The notes under the pieces were generated by a model. It did no database searches. It had not been told where the DNA came from and was given only the letters and a program-made list of their open reading frames with translations. A stretch of DNA of 64,000 nucleotides from an uncultured Draconibacterium sp. (GTDB lineage Bacteria > Bacteroidota > Bacteroidia > Bacteroidales > Prolixibacteraceae). How positions within the stretch are numbered: position 1 is the stretch's first letter; each line of letters begins with the position of its first letter. Position numbers and translations under genes: made by a program. Below, one piece after another: positions 45,527-53,940 of this stretch. The DNA lies in NCBI RefSeq assembly GCF_963675065.1, contig NZ_OY775906.1, positions 3,832,545-3,896,544 of the forward strand, read 5' to 3'.

Positions 45527-45610
45527 GCCCGGGTGGCGGAATTGGTAGACGCGCTGGATTCAAAATCCAGTTCTGGCAACGGAGTGCGGGTTCGATTCCC
45601 GCCCCGGGTA
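45527..45610 (+). tRNA. tRNA-Leu (anticodon CAA)
   Basis: Full cloverleaf: acceptor GCCCGGG pairs with CCCGGGT (first pair G-T), D arm with GGTAGAC, anticodon stem CTGGA/TCCAG enclosing TTCAAAA (anticodon CAA), a long class II variable arm, T arm GCGGG-TTCGATT-CCCGC, discriminator A. CCA is not encoded. Confidence 0.95.
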
Positions 45611-45634
45611 CTTGGTGAAACACCAAAAAACATT

Positions 45635-45671
45635 AAAAGCGCTTAAAATCAATGATTTAAGCGCTTTTTTT
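45635..45671 (+). terminator. Terminator after tRNA-Leu
   Basis: AAAGCGCTTAAA (45636-45647) is the exact complement of TTTAAGCGCTTT (45656-45667), followed by further T. It begins 25 bp after the tRNA gene. Confidence 0.85.
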
Positions 45672-45674
45672 ATT

Positions 45675-45761
45675 GTGCGACCCTAGCAAAAAAGGTCGCA
45701 TAAAACCATATTAAATGCGACTAAAATGCGACCCTGATATACAAGGAAAGAAGGGTCGCAC
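45675..45761. repeat. Array of GCGACC boxes between tRNA-Leu and the integrase
   Basis: GTGCGACCCT at 45675-45684 is matched by its exact reverse complement AGGGTCGCAC at 45752-45761. Between them are AAGGTCGCAT (about 45692-45701), AATGCGACT (about 45714-45722) and AATGCGACCCT (about 45725-45735). The pattern of inverted and direct copies next to an integrase suggests recombinase binding or an att site. Confidence 0.5.
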
Positions 45762-45895
45762 GAAATCTCGTAACTCGCTGATTCATTTAATTTTATTTGA
45801 TACAAATTGGTTCTTTTTGCTGTTTTTAGTCAAACTTATTAGACGTAATTTTAAAAACAGATAAAGAGCCTGAATTTTTATAAAATTTATGGATT

Positions 45896-47095
45896 ATGAG
45901 GATAAGTATTGGATTTAAATTAAAAAGATCGAAGAAAAGGAATGATGAATCAATTCCTGTTTATGTGAACATTATTTTGAACCGTCGGAGAGTAGAACTT
46001 TCAACACGTATATTTGTGTCTCCAAACAATTGGGATCAAGCAAAAGAGCGAGTTTCAGGAACTAGTAACAAAGCTAAAACAATTAACAATCGTTTGGACA
46101 AGATGGCTACAAATATTTTGGATATTTATAATCAGTTTGAAGCTCAAAACAAAAAGTTTAATGTTTTGGATATCAAAAACAAACTCAATGGAGTAAGTAC
46201 TGAACATGGAATCGTTGAAATGTTTGATACTTACATGAACACAATAGAATCCAATATTGGCAAAGGCTTTTCAGCAACTACATTAAAACACTATAAAACC
46301 TCTAAAACACGTCTTTTAAACTTTTTATCTGACGTTTACGGTAAGAAGGAGTGGAATCTTAGCAACATAGGTTATAAGTTTATCAACGATTTTGATATGT
46401 ATCTAAAATCTAAATACAACAACAGTGTAAATACTGCCTGGTGTTACCATAAACACATGAAGAAAGTATTGAATATTGCAGTTGCAATGGATTATATTTC
46501 AACGAATCCCTATGTAAAGTTTCAGGTAAAAACAGAACAACCTAAACGTGAATTTTTAACTCAAAAGGAATTAAAAAAAATAAGGAAAAAAAAGATTGAG
46601 ATTGAACGGCTTGCTATTGTTAGAGACATTTTTCTATTTGCCTGTTATACCGGATTATCTTATGCTGATATTTCAAAGCTGGCAAAACACCATATTAGAA
46701 TAGGGAATGATGGAAATAAATGGATTATTATAGATCGAACTAAAAATGGATCAAGATGCAGAGTTCCATTATTGCCTGCTGCCAAAAACATTTTAAAGCG
46801 CTATAAAAACTATCCAATAAATGTTTCAAAAGGACTATTGCTACCTGTAAATTCAAACCAAAAAATGAATGCATATTTAAAGGAGATCGCTGACATATGC
46901 GGGATTAAAAAGAATTTATCAATGCACGTAGCCAGGCATACATTTGCTACAACCATAACATTAATTAATGGCGTTCCAATTGAAACTGTTTCTAAAATAC
47001 TTGGGCATAGCTCACTGAAAACAACTCAGATTTATGCTAGAATTTTAGATACAAAGATTTCAAAAGATATGGAAAAGCTTATGAAGCTAATCTGA
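45896..47095 (+). CDS. Tyrosine-type site-specific integrase (Bacteroides CTn type)
   Basis: A 399-residue tyrosine recombinase. The N-terminal arm-binding domain is at about 1-90 (FKLKRSKKRNDESIPVYVNI), the SAM-like core-binding domain at about 105-205, and the catalytic domain beyond 215. Catalytic positions: TGLSYADI, where the canonical first Arg is Ser as in the CTnDOT integrase; IIDRTKNGSRCRVPLL (Lys region); HVARHTFATT (H-x-x-R); LGHSSLKTTQIYARI (His and nucleophilic Tyr). It sits 285 bp after tRNA-Leu, the classic place for an element integrase. No other element genes are next to it. Confidence 0.92.
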   Translation: MRISIGFKLKRSKKRNDESIPVYVNIILNRRRVELSTRIFVSPNNWDQAKERVSGTSNKAKTINNRLDKMATNILDIYNQFEAQNKKFNVLDIKNKLNGVSTEHGIVEMFDTYMNTIESNIGKGFSATTLKHYKTSKTRLLNFLSDVYGKKEWNLSNIGYKFINDFDMYLKSKYNNSVNTAWCYHKHMKKVLNIAVAMDYISTNPYVKFQVKTEQPKREFLTQKELKKIRKKKIEIERLAIVRDIFLFACYTGLSYADISKLAKHHIRIGNDGNKWIIIDRTKNGSRCRVPLLPAAKNILKRYKNYPINVSKGLLLPVNSNQKMNAYLKEIADICGIKKNLSMHVARHTFATTITLINGVPIETVSKILGHSSLKTTQIYARILDTKISKDMEKLMKLI

Positions 47096-47165
47096 AAAAT
47101 TAATGCGTTTATGGTTTAAGTGATTTTAATAACTGTAACCTGTTTCAAATTTTAGAAGTCAGCTT

Positions 47166-47357
47166 TTATAAAATCATTTCAATTATTTCCTCAATACAAT
47201 CGGGGCACAGGCAACCATCAAAACAGGCCATAATATAATCCCGTACTTTTTCCGGGATTTCTACGTCCACGCACCAGCAATGGTAGTTGCCGGTACAGGT
47301 ATGTAATTTGCCGCATCGGGCGCAAGCGTGTGGTTCATATTTTGGGTTATGCTCCAT
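47166..47357 (-). CDS. Cysteine-rich CWC family protein
   Basis: A 63-residue protein with ten cysteines: CARCGKLHTC, CWCVDV, CFDGCLCPDC. The CxxC...CWC pattern matches the Cys_rich_CWC family, probably a small zinc- or iron-binding protein. It begins one base after the stop of the biotin-carrier gene on the same strand and may be the tail of that operon. Function unknown. Confidence 0.8.
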   Translation of the reverse strand: MEHNPKYEPHACARCGKLHTCTGNYHCWCVDVEIPEKVRDYIMACFDGCLCPDCIEEIIEMIL

Positions 47358-47861
47358 TTATTTCGATTCGAGAATAATAAGTTCCTGATCGCTTAAAACG
47401 GTTTGTTCTTCCTTAATTTTTAGTTCGCGAACAATGGCATCTTTTGACGCTAAAACCTGATTTTGCATTTTCATTGCTTCTAAAATCAGCAGAGGTTCAC
47501 CTTTTTTTACCATTGTGTTTTGGCTTACAAAGATATCTTTTATTTTTCCCGGCATAGGAGCCGTTATCGCATAAACTTTATTTTTGGCGGCATTTTGTTT
47601 AATGGTTTTTACACGCTTTGCTGTTTCTTCCTGCTCCAGAATAAAATGATAAAAATTGCCGTTTACTTCAACCTGGTATTTGTTCTGCTTCTTTTTAATC
47701 ACAGATCCTGAAAAAGCCTTATTCTCAATATTAACAGCATACAGGCCATCTTCAGTTCGGTTTATTTTACGGTTTTTTCTTTTCCTGATTTTATAGTTCG
47801 ATACATTGTACCGAAACCTTTTTGTTCCTGAAACAATGTATTTTGATATCTTGGTTTTCAT
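47358..47861 (-). CDS. Biotin carboxyl carrier protein of an acyl-CoA carboxylase
   Basis: A 167-residue protein whose C-terminal 75 residues form a biotinyl domain with the motif LEAMKMQN; the central Lys is the biotinylation site. The N-terminal half is basic (RKRKNRKINR) and lacks clear homology. The family accepts carboxybiotin from the biotin carboxylase encoded just upstream and passes it to the carboxyltransferase. Three-gene arrangement carboxyltransferase - biotin carboxylase - carrier, with spacings of 15 and 8 bp, argues for one complex. Confidence 0.9.
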   Translation of the reverse strand: MKTKISKYIVSGTKRFRYNVSNYKIRKRKNRKINRTEDGLYAVNIENKAFSGSVIKKKQNKYQVEVNGNFYHFILEQEETAKRVKTIKQNAAKNKVYAITAPMPGKIKDIFVSQNTMVKKGEPLLILEAMKMQNQVLASKDAIVRELKIKEEQTVLSDQELIILESK

Positions 47862-47869
47862 ACGTTATT

Positions 47870-49366
47870 TTAAAATAGTTTATTCCACATTTTTGTAGCC
47901 CAGGGAGTTGTTGTCTCCGTTTTAATTGTTTCCTGGTTTAGTTTTTTCAAGTCATTCAAATACGATTGCAACGCAATCATCGCCGCCGCTTCTTCCTCAA
48001 AATCTTCCCGGTGAATATGTGTTTGCATTTCCTCTAAAAAGGAAGTGGTAAAATTACCTTCAACAAAATCTTTATCACGGAGAATTGCTTTAAAAAACGG
48101 GATGGTGGTTTTTATTCCGTCAATTCGCGAATGTTCCATAATCTGAATCGACTTTTCGATTACGGATTTCCTATTGCGGCCTGAAACAATTAATTTGGCG
48201 ACCAGCGAATCGAAAGCATTGGGAACGACCGATCCCGGAACAAAACCCGAATCAATTCTCAAACCCGGATATGAAGGGAAATTCATTTCGTCGATAATTC
48301 CGAAATTTGGGGTGAATCCTGCCTGAACATCTTCGGCGTTGACCCGGAATTCAATGGCCGCACCGTTACAATGAATATCTTTCTGAGCAAAGGGTAATTT
48401 TTCTCCAATCGCGGTTCGTATTTGCCATTCAACCAAATCGAGGCCGGTGATGGCTTCTGTAACCGGATGTTCAACCTGGATACGCGTATTCATTTCCATA
48501 AAGTAGTATGAACCGTTTTCGTCCAGTAAAAACTCAACAGTACCAAGTGTAGAGTAGTTGGTTAGCCGTGTTAAATTAAGCGCATCGTTGGTTATTTTTT
48601 CTCGCAAATTGTCGTCGAGCGCCACCGAAGGTGCTTCTTCCAAAAGTTTTTGGTGATTGCGTTGAATGGAACATTCGCGCTCGAAAAGGTGGATGGCGTT
48701 TCCAAATTTATCGGCCAGTACCTGTACTTCGATATGACGCGGATTTTCGATGAATTTTTCAATAATCATGGCTGCGTTTCCAAACGCACTTTTCGCTTCG
48801 TTTACGGCCATTTTATAGGCCATTGCCAGCTCTTGTTGGTTTTTAACCACGCGCATTCCTTTTCCGCCGCCACCGGCCAGTGCTTTCAAAATAACCGGGT
48901 ATCCTATTTTTTCAATCTCGTTGGTACATTCTTCGAGCGACGAAACCGGTTTTTTTGTACCGGTAACAATGGGAACACCGGCGCGTTTTGCCAGAATACG
49001 AGCCTGGTTTTTATCTCCCATTTCAGCAATGTTTTTCGCTACCGGACCAATGAATGTTATCCCCGACTTTTCGCAAAGTTCAGCCAGCAAAGGGCTTTCA
49101 GAAAGAAAACCATAACCGGGATGAATGGCATCAATTTTTAAATCGACAGCATATTTTACAATGGCTTCGGCATTTAAAAAAATGGACGAAGAAGCTGAAC
49201 TTTCGGGTAGTGTAATTATTTCGTCGGTCCAGTTCAGGTAAATTGCATTTGCCTCTTGCCGGGTTTGAAAACAGTAGGTTTTTATCCCCATTTTTTGCGC
49301 AGTTTTGATAATGCGAATGGCAATTTCGCCCCGATTGGCAATTAATATGGATTTAATTTTTTTCAT
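47870..49366 (-). CDS. Biotin carboxylase subunit of acyl-CoA carboxylase
   Basis: A 498-residue biotin carboxylase: biotin N-carboxylation with ATP and bicarbonate. ILIANRGEIAIRII opens the biotin-carboxylase N domain, HPGYGFLSE is conserved, the ATP-grasp glycine-rich loop is KALAGGGGKGMRVV (about residue 160), ERECSIQRNHQKL, and EMNTRIQVEHPVTE lies in the catalytic region (about 288-302). Beyond residue 445 there is a short helical tail. Being paired with an acyl-CoA carboxyltransferase of the propionyl type, it is less likely to be the fatty-acid AccC. Confidence 0.9.
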   Translation of the reverse strand: MKKIKSILIANRGEIAIRIIKTAQKMGIKTYCFQTRQEANAIYLNWTDEIITLPESSASSSIFLNAEAIVKYAVDLKIDAIHPGYGFLSESPLLAELCEKSGITFIGPVAKNIAEMGDKNQARILAKRAGVPIVTGTKKPVSSLEECTNEIEKIGYPVILKALAGGGGKGMRVVKNQQELAMAYKMAVNEAKSAFGNAAMIIEKFIENPRHIEVQVLADKFGNAIHLFERECSIQRNHQKLLEEAPSVALDDNLREKITNDALNLTRLTNYSTLGTVEFLLDENGSYYFMEMNTRIQVEHPVTEAITGLDLVEWQIRTAIGEKLPFAQKDIHCNGAAIEFRVNAEDVQAGFTPNFGIIDEMNFPSYPGLRIDSGFVPGSVVPNAFDSLVAKLIVSGRNRKSVIEKSIQIMEHSRIDGIKTTIPFFKAILRDKDFVEGNFTTSFLEEMQTHIHREDFEEEAAAMIALQSYLNDLKKLNQETIKTETTTPWATKMWNKLF

Positions 49367-49381
49367 AGCTTTTGCTTTAAA

Positions 49382-50926
49382 TTAAAGAGGAAGGTTACCG
49401 TGTTTCCGTGGCATTTTTTCCAGGTTTTTGTTTTTCAGCAGCTCAAAAGCCGAAATGAGTTTTTGGCGCGTAATTGCGGGGTCGATAACTTCGTCGATAA
49501 ACCCGTATTCGTCGGCAATGTATGGATTGGCAGTTGTTTCGCGGTATTCCGAAATAAAGTGTTGCTTCAATTCCTCTGGGTTTTCAGCACTTGCCAGTTC
49601 CTTTCTTTTCAGGATTTTAATGGCTCCTTCAGGCCCCATAACTGCCACTTCTGCCGATGGCCAGGCATAGTTAAAATCGCCGCCCATGTTTTTGCTGTTC
49701 ATTACAATGTAGGCGCCGCCATAAGCTTTTCGCGTAATAACGGTAATTTTTGGTACAGAAGCCTCGCCAAAAGCATAAAGCAATTTGGCACCATGGCGAA
49801 TTAATCCGGCGTGTTCCTGTTCTGTTCCGGGAAGAAATCCGGGAACATCTTCCAACACCAGCAGAGGAATATTAAATGCATCGCAAAAGCGGACAAAACG
49901 TGCGGCTTTAACCGATGAGTTTACATCAAGAACACCGGCCAGAACTTTGGGTTGGTTGGCAACAATGCCAATAACCTGTTTGTTTAAACGGGCAAAGCCG
50001 GTTATCATGTTCATGGCAAACGGTTCTGCCACTTCGTAAAAACTGTCAACGTCCACAATGTTTTCAATAATATCGTGCATGTTGTAAGGAACCACTGTTT
50101 CGTTGGGAACAATGGCGCGGAGCTTTTCGGGTTTTGCCGGAGCAATAGTGTTTTCGTTGGTAAATGGAGGCAGTTCAATATTGTTGGAAGGAAGGTATTG
50201 CAAAAGTTTTCGTGCGCCAAGAAGGGTATGTTCTTCGTCGTCAAAAACAAAGTGTGCAACCCCGCTTTTACTGGTATGAATGTCGGCACCTCCCAATTGT
50301 TCGAAAGTAACGTCTTCATTTAGTACTTCTTTCACAATTTCGGGGCCGGTAACAAACATGCGCGAAACATGCCGGGTCATAAAAATAAAATCGGTGAGGG
50401 CAGGCGAGTACACTGCTCCACCCGCTGCCGGACCGAGGATTACCGAAATTTGAGGGATAATACCCGAGGATTTTATGTTGCGGTGAAATATTCCGGCATA
50501 ACCGGCTAAACTGGCAATTCCTTCTTGTATGCGTGCGCCACCCGAATCAATTAATCCAATTATTGGGTGACCCATTTTTCGGGCCATGTCCTGTACTTTC
50601 ATGATTTTGGCGGCGTGTGCTGCTCCCAAAGAACCACCCATAAAATTAAAATCCTGGGCGTAAACAAATACTTTTCTACCATTAATCTGGCCATAACCAA
50701 TGATTACTCCATCGCCGTAAGCTGTCGATTTTTCGGCATTTGCAGGTCGTACAAAGGTGTCGAGTTCTTCGAAGGTTCCTTCATCAAAAAGTATTTCAAT
50801 TCGTTCTATGGCCGTAAGTTTTCCCTTCTTATGTTGCCGCTCGAAGTATTCTTCTCCATATTGTTCTTCCAGTTGTTTATTGCGTTCGCTAAAACGAATA
50901 AAAGCTTTTCTATAATCTTCCTGCAT
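49382..50926 (-). CDS. Acyl-CoA (propionyl-CoA-like) carboxylase carboxyltransferase subunit
   Basis: A 514-residue carboxyltransferase of the PCCB type with fused N and C crotonase-like halves. Key regions: AIERIEILFDEGTFEE, YAQDFNFMGGSLGAAHAAKI, GGARIQEGIASLAGYAGIF (oxyanion hole of the N half), and the biotin-binding C-half VPGFLPGTEQEHAGLIRHGAKLLYAF, KAYGGAYIVM. Substrate is probably propionyl-CoA or methylmalonyl-CoA, consistent with succinate/propionate metabolism in the phylum, but the exact acyl-CoA cannot be fixed. First of three adjacent carboxylase genes. Confidence 0.9.
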   Translation of the reverse strand: MQEDYRKAFIRFSERNKQLEEQYGEEYFERQHKKGKLTAIERIEILFDEGTFEELDTFVRPANAEKSTAYGDGVIIGYGQINGRKVFVYAQDFNFMGGSLGAAHAAKIMKVQDMARKMGHPIIGLIDSGGARIQEGIASLAGYAGIFHRNIKSSGIIPQISVILGPAAGGAVYSPALTDFIFMTRHVSRMFVTGPEIVKEVLNEDVTFEQLGGADIHTSKSGVAHFVFDDEEHTLLGARKLLQYLPSNNIELPPFTNENTIAPAKPEKLRAIVPNETVVPYNMHDIIENIVDVDSFYEVAEPFAMNMITGFARLNKQVIGIVANQPKVLAGVLDVNSSVKAARFVRFCDAFNIPLLVLEDVPGFLPGTEQEHAGLIRHGAKLLYAFGEASVPKITVITRKAYGGAYIVMNSKNMGGDFNYAWPSAEVAVMGPEGAIKILKRKELASAENPEELKQHFISEYRETTANPYIADEYGFIDEVIDPAITRQKLISAFELLKNKNLEKMPRKHGNLPL

Positions 50927-50927
50927 T

Positions 50928-52208
50928 TTAAATTACAATTTGAGTTTGAAAAATAAGTGTGCCACGGTGTCTTTCGATATCTGTTTCCGCAGTATTTAAA
51001 ACAGGACGGGAGGAATATTGCAGGCTAAATTTGAGCTTTTGACCTGCCATGTAATAATTAACTCCCATATCCTGATTATTTAGCGCAACGGGCAGTCCTT
51101 CAAAATCTTTAAAAGCATATGCATAAAAAAGTTGCAAACGTCCGGGTAAGTGTAAAAATTCTTCTTTAAACAGATAGCCTAAAGTAGAATACGAAATAAA
51201 GCCTGTTCCTACTTTGTATTCCGAATTACCGCCATTTTCCCAAATATTCATTGTCCCGGAACTTCGGAGATAATTGTTTCCGAAATCGTAATGGTAGAGC
51301 ACCGAATAAAATGTAATTGACTGGTTTTGTGTAAAGGGAAGTTCGCAAAAAACATCACCCCCTAATAGCATTCTGTTGTCGATTTGTGTGGTTTCTTCTG
51401 CGGTGTAGCTCAGTACCGATTCAGGATAATAGTCAAAACCCAATCCCACATTCAGCAGCTTTTTTTTTCCAAGATAAGTCATGCTTACATAAGGAGTGTT
51501 GAAATACTCTTTCTCCCACAAATGCCAGGCTACATACGCTTTACACGACAATTTATCGGATGAAATTTCATAAGCCTTAATTTTTTCCGGTTTTTCAGGG
51601 ACTTTGTCGTAATCAAAAGGTTTTGAGAGTGCTGCACGATAAGAAAAAGCACCGGCATTTCCATTTAAGAAAATGCCTAATTGGCGGGTTTCCAAATCGC
51701 TGTGATTGACAGCCGGAATGTTAAATCCCGGATTATCGAGCGTAAGCGTTTTCTGATAGCTGGTATTGCTTAAACGCGAAATCCCGTTCCAGCCATTCAA
51801 ACCAAAACCAAGATACATTGATTTTGGTACCAGTTGAAACATTGCCCAAACATCGTGTAAATAGAGTTGGGGTTTATCGGAACATTTGTGAATATTGTTG
51901 TATCCCAACTGGGTGTAGAGTATTAATTTGTCATTCAGGTTATTTATTATTGAAAAACGTGTTCGCCGTAATGCAAAATCAAACTCCGAATTATAAGCAC
52001 CTGTAAGCGATTCGTCGGGTTGGTTTAACCAGGTTTGTCGGCCCCAAAATTGCGTGGCAAACGAAAATTTGGTATACGAATTTCCTTCTCCTGATAAATC
52101 GAACTTAATTCCTTTTTTCAGGAAATCGAGATGTTTATCGGGCTCTGCAGCCGATAATTGACTAACAACAAATAAGAATAGAAAACTTATTTTTAAATAT
52201 TTGTTCAT
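50928..52208 (-). CDS. Porin-like outer-membrane beta-barrel protein
   Basis: A 426-residue exported protein: signal peptide (residues 1-20, LSAA), alternating beta-strand pattern with aromatic girdles (FSFATQFWGRQTWL; FALRRTRFSIINNLNDKLILYTQLGYN) and a final strand TLIFQTQIVI. It resembles the phosphate-selective (OprO/P) porin superfamily rather than a TonB receptor; no plug domain is present. It lies next to the carboxylase and the antiporter and starts 3 bp after the antiporter stop, which suggests uptake of the substrate for this operon. Confidence 0.75.
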   Translation of the reverse strand: MNKYLKISFLFLFVVSQLSAAEPDKHLDFLKKGIKFDLSGEGNSYTKFSFATQFWGRQTWLNQPDESLTGAYNSEFDFALRRTRFSIINNLNDKLILYTQLGYNNIHKCSDKPQLYLHDVWAMFQLVPKSMYLGFGLNGWNGISRLSNTSYQKTLTLDNPGFNIPAVNHSDLETRQLGIFLNGNAGAFSYRAALSKPFDYDKVPEKPEKIKAYEISSDKLSCKAYVAWHLWEKEYFNTPYVSMTYLGKKKLLNVGLGFDYYPESVLSYTAEETTQIDNRMLLGGDVFCELPFTQNQSITFYSVLYHYDFGNNYLRSSGTMNIWENGGNSEYKVGTGFISYSTLGYLFKEEFLHLPGRLQLFYAYAFKDFEGLPVALNNQDMGVNYYMAGQKLKFSLQYSSRPVLNTAETDIERHRGTLIFQTQIVI

Positions 52209-52211
52209 TTT

Positions 52212-53867
52212 TTATAAAAATAGTAATACGAGTACCTGAGCTAATAGAACCCGCATAAACATTACCAGCGGATACACGGTTGCATAAGCTGTTGATTGTG
52301 CCTGAATGGGCGAAATAGAGTTGGCATATTCCAAAGCCGGGGGGTCGGTCATCGCTCCGGCAAGCAAGCCGCATATTGACAGATAATTAAATTTTAAAAA
52401 TCGGGCGGTAAAACCGATAATCAGCAATGGTAGTGCCGTAATGGCTACACCATAAACCATCCACATGTAGCCGCCGTTTACAATGGTTTCAACAAAATTC
52501 TTTCCGGCACCAAGACCAACACAAGCCAGAAACATAATAATCCCCAGTTCGCGAATAAACAGGTTAGCTCCGGGAGTCATGTAAAAATCGAGTTTACCAA
52601 TACGCCCTTTATGGCCTAAAAACAGTGCAACAACAAGCGGACCGCCGGCAAGGCCTAGTTTGGCAGGTGCCGGCAAGCCGGGAATATTGATCGGGATGCT
52701 TCCAATTAAAACACCGCCCAATATTCCGAGAAGAATTGGGATAATATTAGGATGCGATAGTTCTTTCATCGAATTTCCCAATAACTCCACAACCTCTTTT
52801 AATGCTTTTCTATCGCCAACAATACGAATGGTATCGCCAAATTCAATGGCATCGTTTTCATGAGCCATTATTTCGTTTCCGGCACGGAAAATACGCGTAA
52901 TATTCACCGGGTAGCGTCGTGAAATACCAATTTGTTTAATGGTTTTACCAGCCAGCTTTTTGTTGGTAAATACCACATGGCGCATTCCCATTCGTCCGGT
53001 AATTTCGGTTTCACCGGTTTTATTTAGTGCACCTACTTTTAGCTCCAGGGCGTTGTAATGCTTTTTATTTGAAACACCGTAAATTATATCGCCTTCGCAA
53101 ATGGTATCTTTTTCTTCAGGAACAAAAAACTCGTTGTTTCGGAGTACTCTCGACAACACAAATTCGCCTTCAAGCGTTTCGCGTAAAAGTGCGTATGCCT
53201 TGTTATATAGGGCTTGGTTGGTAACTTTCAGATTTATTGCCTGTAGTTTTCCGCTTATGCCCGATAGTTTGCTTGTGTACTCTTTAGCTTCACTTTTTAC
53301 GTTTACTTTAAAGAAAAAACGGAGCAACAGCATAGTGAGAATGATACCAATAATTCCGAACGGATATGCTACTGCATATCCCATTCCGGTTAATTCGGTT
53401 AATTCGGGATTGGCAAACTGTTCGGTAATAACCTGTTGGGCAGCACCGAGTCCGGGAGTGTTGGTTACCGCTCCACTCATAATTCCGGTTATAACAGGAG
53501 TTGGAACATTAAATAACAGTTTTATGGTTACGGCAACCAAAAAGCCAAGCACAACTATTCCCATGGCCATTAAATTGAGTTTTAAACCGTTGCTTTTTAG
53601 CGAAGGAATAAAGCGTGGTCCAACTTCTAACCCGATGGAGTAAACAAATAAAATAAGCCCGAATTCTTTTACAAAGTGTAAAACATTATGGTCGGTTTCG
53701 GCACCCAGGTGCCCGACCAAAAGTCCGGCAAAAAGTACCCCGGCAATACCTAGTTTAATATTGAAAAAGCGGATCTTTCCCAGCAAAACCCCGGCAATGC
53801 CCGTGAGGCTTAAAAAAATTAGTGTTGAAGCAGTTCCCGTGTGGGAAAATAATTTTAATAATTCCAT
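52212..53867 (-). CDS. AspT/YidE-family putative antiporter with TrkA-C domains
   Basis: A 551-residue membrane protein of the aspartate:alanine exchanger family. Two related blocks of about five helices each (about residues 10-190 and 380-551) flank two RCK_C/TrkA-C domains (about 205-280 and 290-370; VLRNNEFFVPEEKDTICEGDIIYGV and INRIFRAGNEI-like). The repeated YxTxYPFG/VTDPPALEYAN-type motif is present (SGAVTNTPGLGAA and AGAMTDPPALEYAN). Possibly it exchanges dicarboxylates or amino acids; the link with the carboxylase operon is inferred from strand and 3-bp spacing to the porin gene. Confidence 0.85.
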   Translation of the reverse strand: MELLKLFSHTGTASTLIFLSLTGIAGVLLGKIRFFNIKLGIAGVLFAGLLVGHLGAETDHNVLHFVKEFGLILFVYSIGLEVGPRFIPSLKSNGLKLNLMAMGIVVLGFLVAVTIKLLFNVPTPVITGIMSGAVTNTPGLGAAQQVITEQFANPELTELTGMGYAVAYPFGIIGIILTMLLLRFFFKVNVKSEAKEYTSKLSGISGKLQAINLKVTNQALYNKAYALLRETLEGEFVLSRVLRNNEFFVPEEKDTICEGDIIYGVSNKKHYNALELKVGALNKTGETEITGRMGMRHVVFTNKKLAGKTIKQIGISRRYPVNITRIFRAGNEIMAHENDAIEFGDTIRIVGDRKALKEVVELLGNSMKELSHPNIIPILLGILGGVLIGSIPINIPGLPAPAKLGLAGGPLVVALFLGHKGRIGKLDFYMTPGANLFIRELGIIMFLACVGLGAGKNFVETIVNGGYMWMVYGVAITALPLLIIGFTARFLKFNYLSICGLLAGAMTDPPALEYANSISPIQAQSTAYATVYPLVMFMRVLLAQVLVLLFL

Positions 53868-53890
53868 ATGTTAGTGATTTTTGTTTGCAT

Positions 53891-53922
53891 AAAAAGGAGG
53901 AAACCACTTGTGATTTCCTCCT
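53891..53922 (-). terminator. Terminator after metE
   Basis: AGGAGGAAA (53895-53903) pairs with TTTCCTCCT (53914-53922). On the minus strand it is followed by a T-tract 19 bp after the metE stop. Confidence 0.75.
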
Positions 53923-53940
53923 GAGCAACCGACAGCAATT

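Noticed and set aside
45414..45626. Open frame antisense to the tRNA-Leu region
   Set aside because: It overlaps the tRNA gene and its flanks on the opposite strand and encodes nothing recognisable.
46620..46690. Integrase lacks the first catalytic Arg (Ser in TGLSYADI)
   Set aside because: Bacteroides CTnDOT-type integrases share this; it is a family trait.
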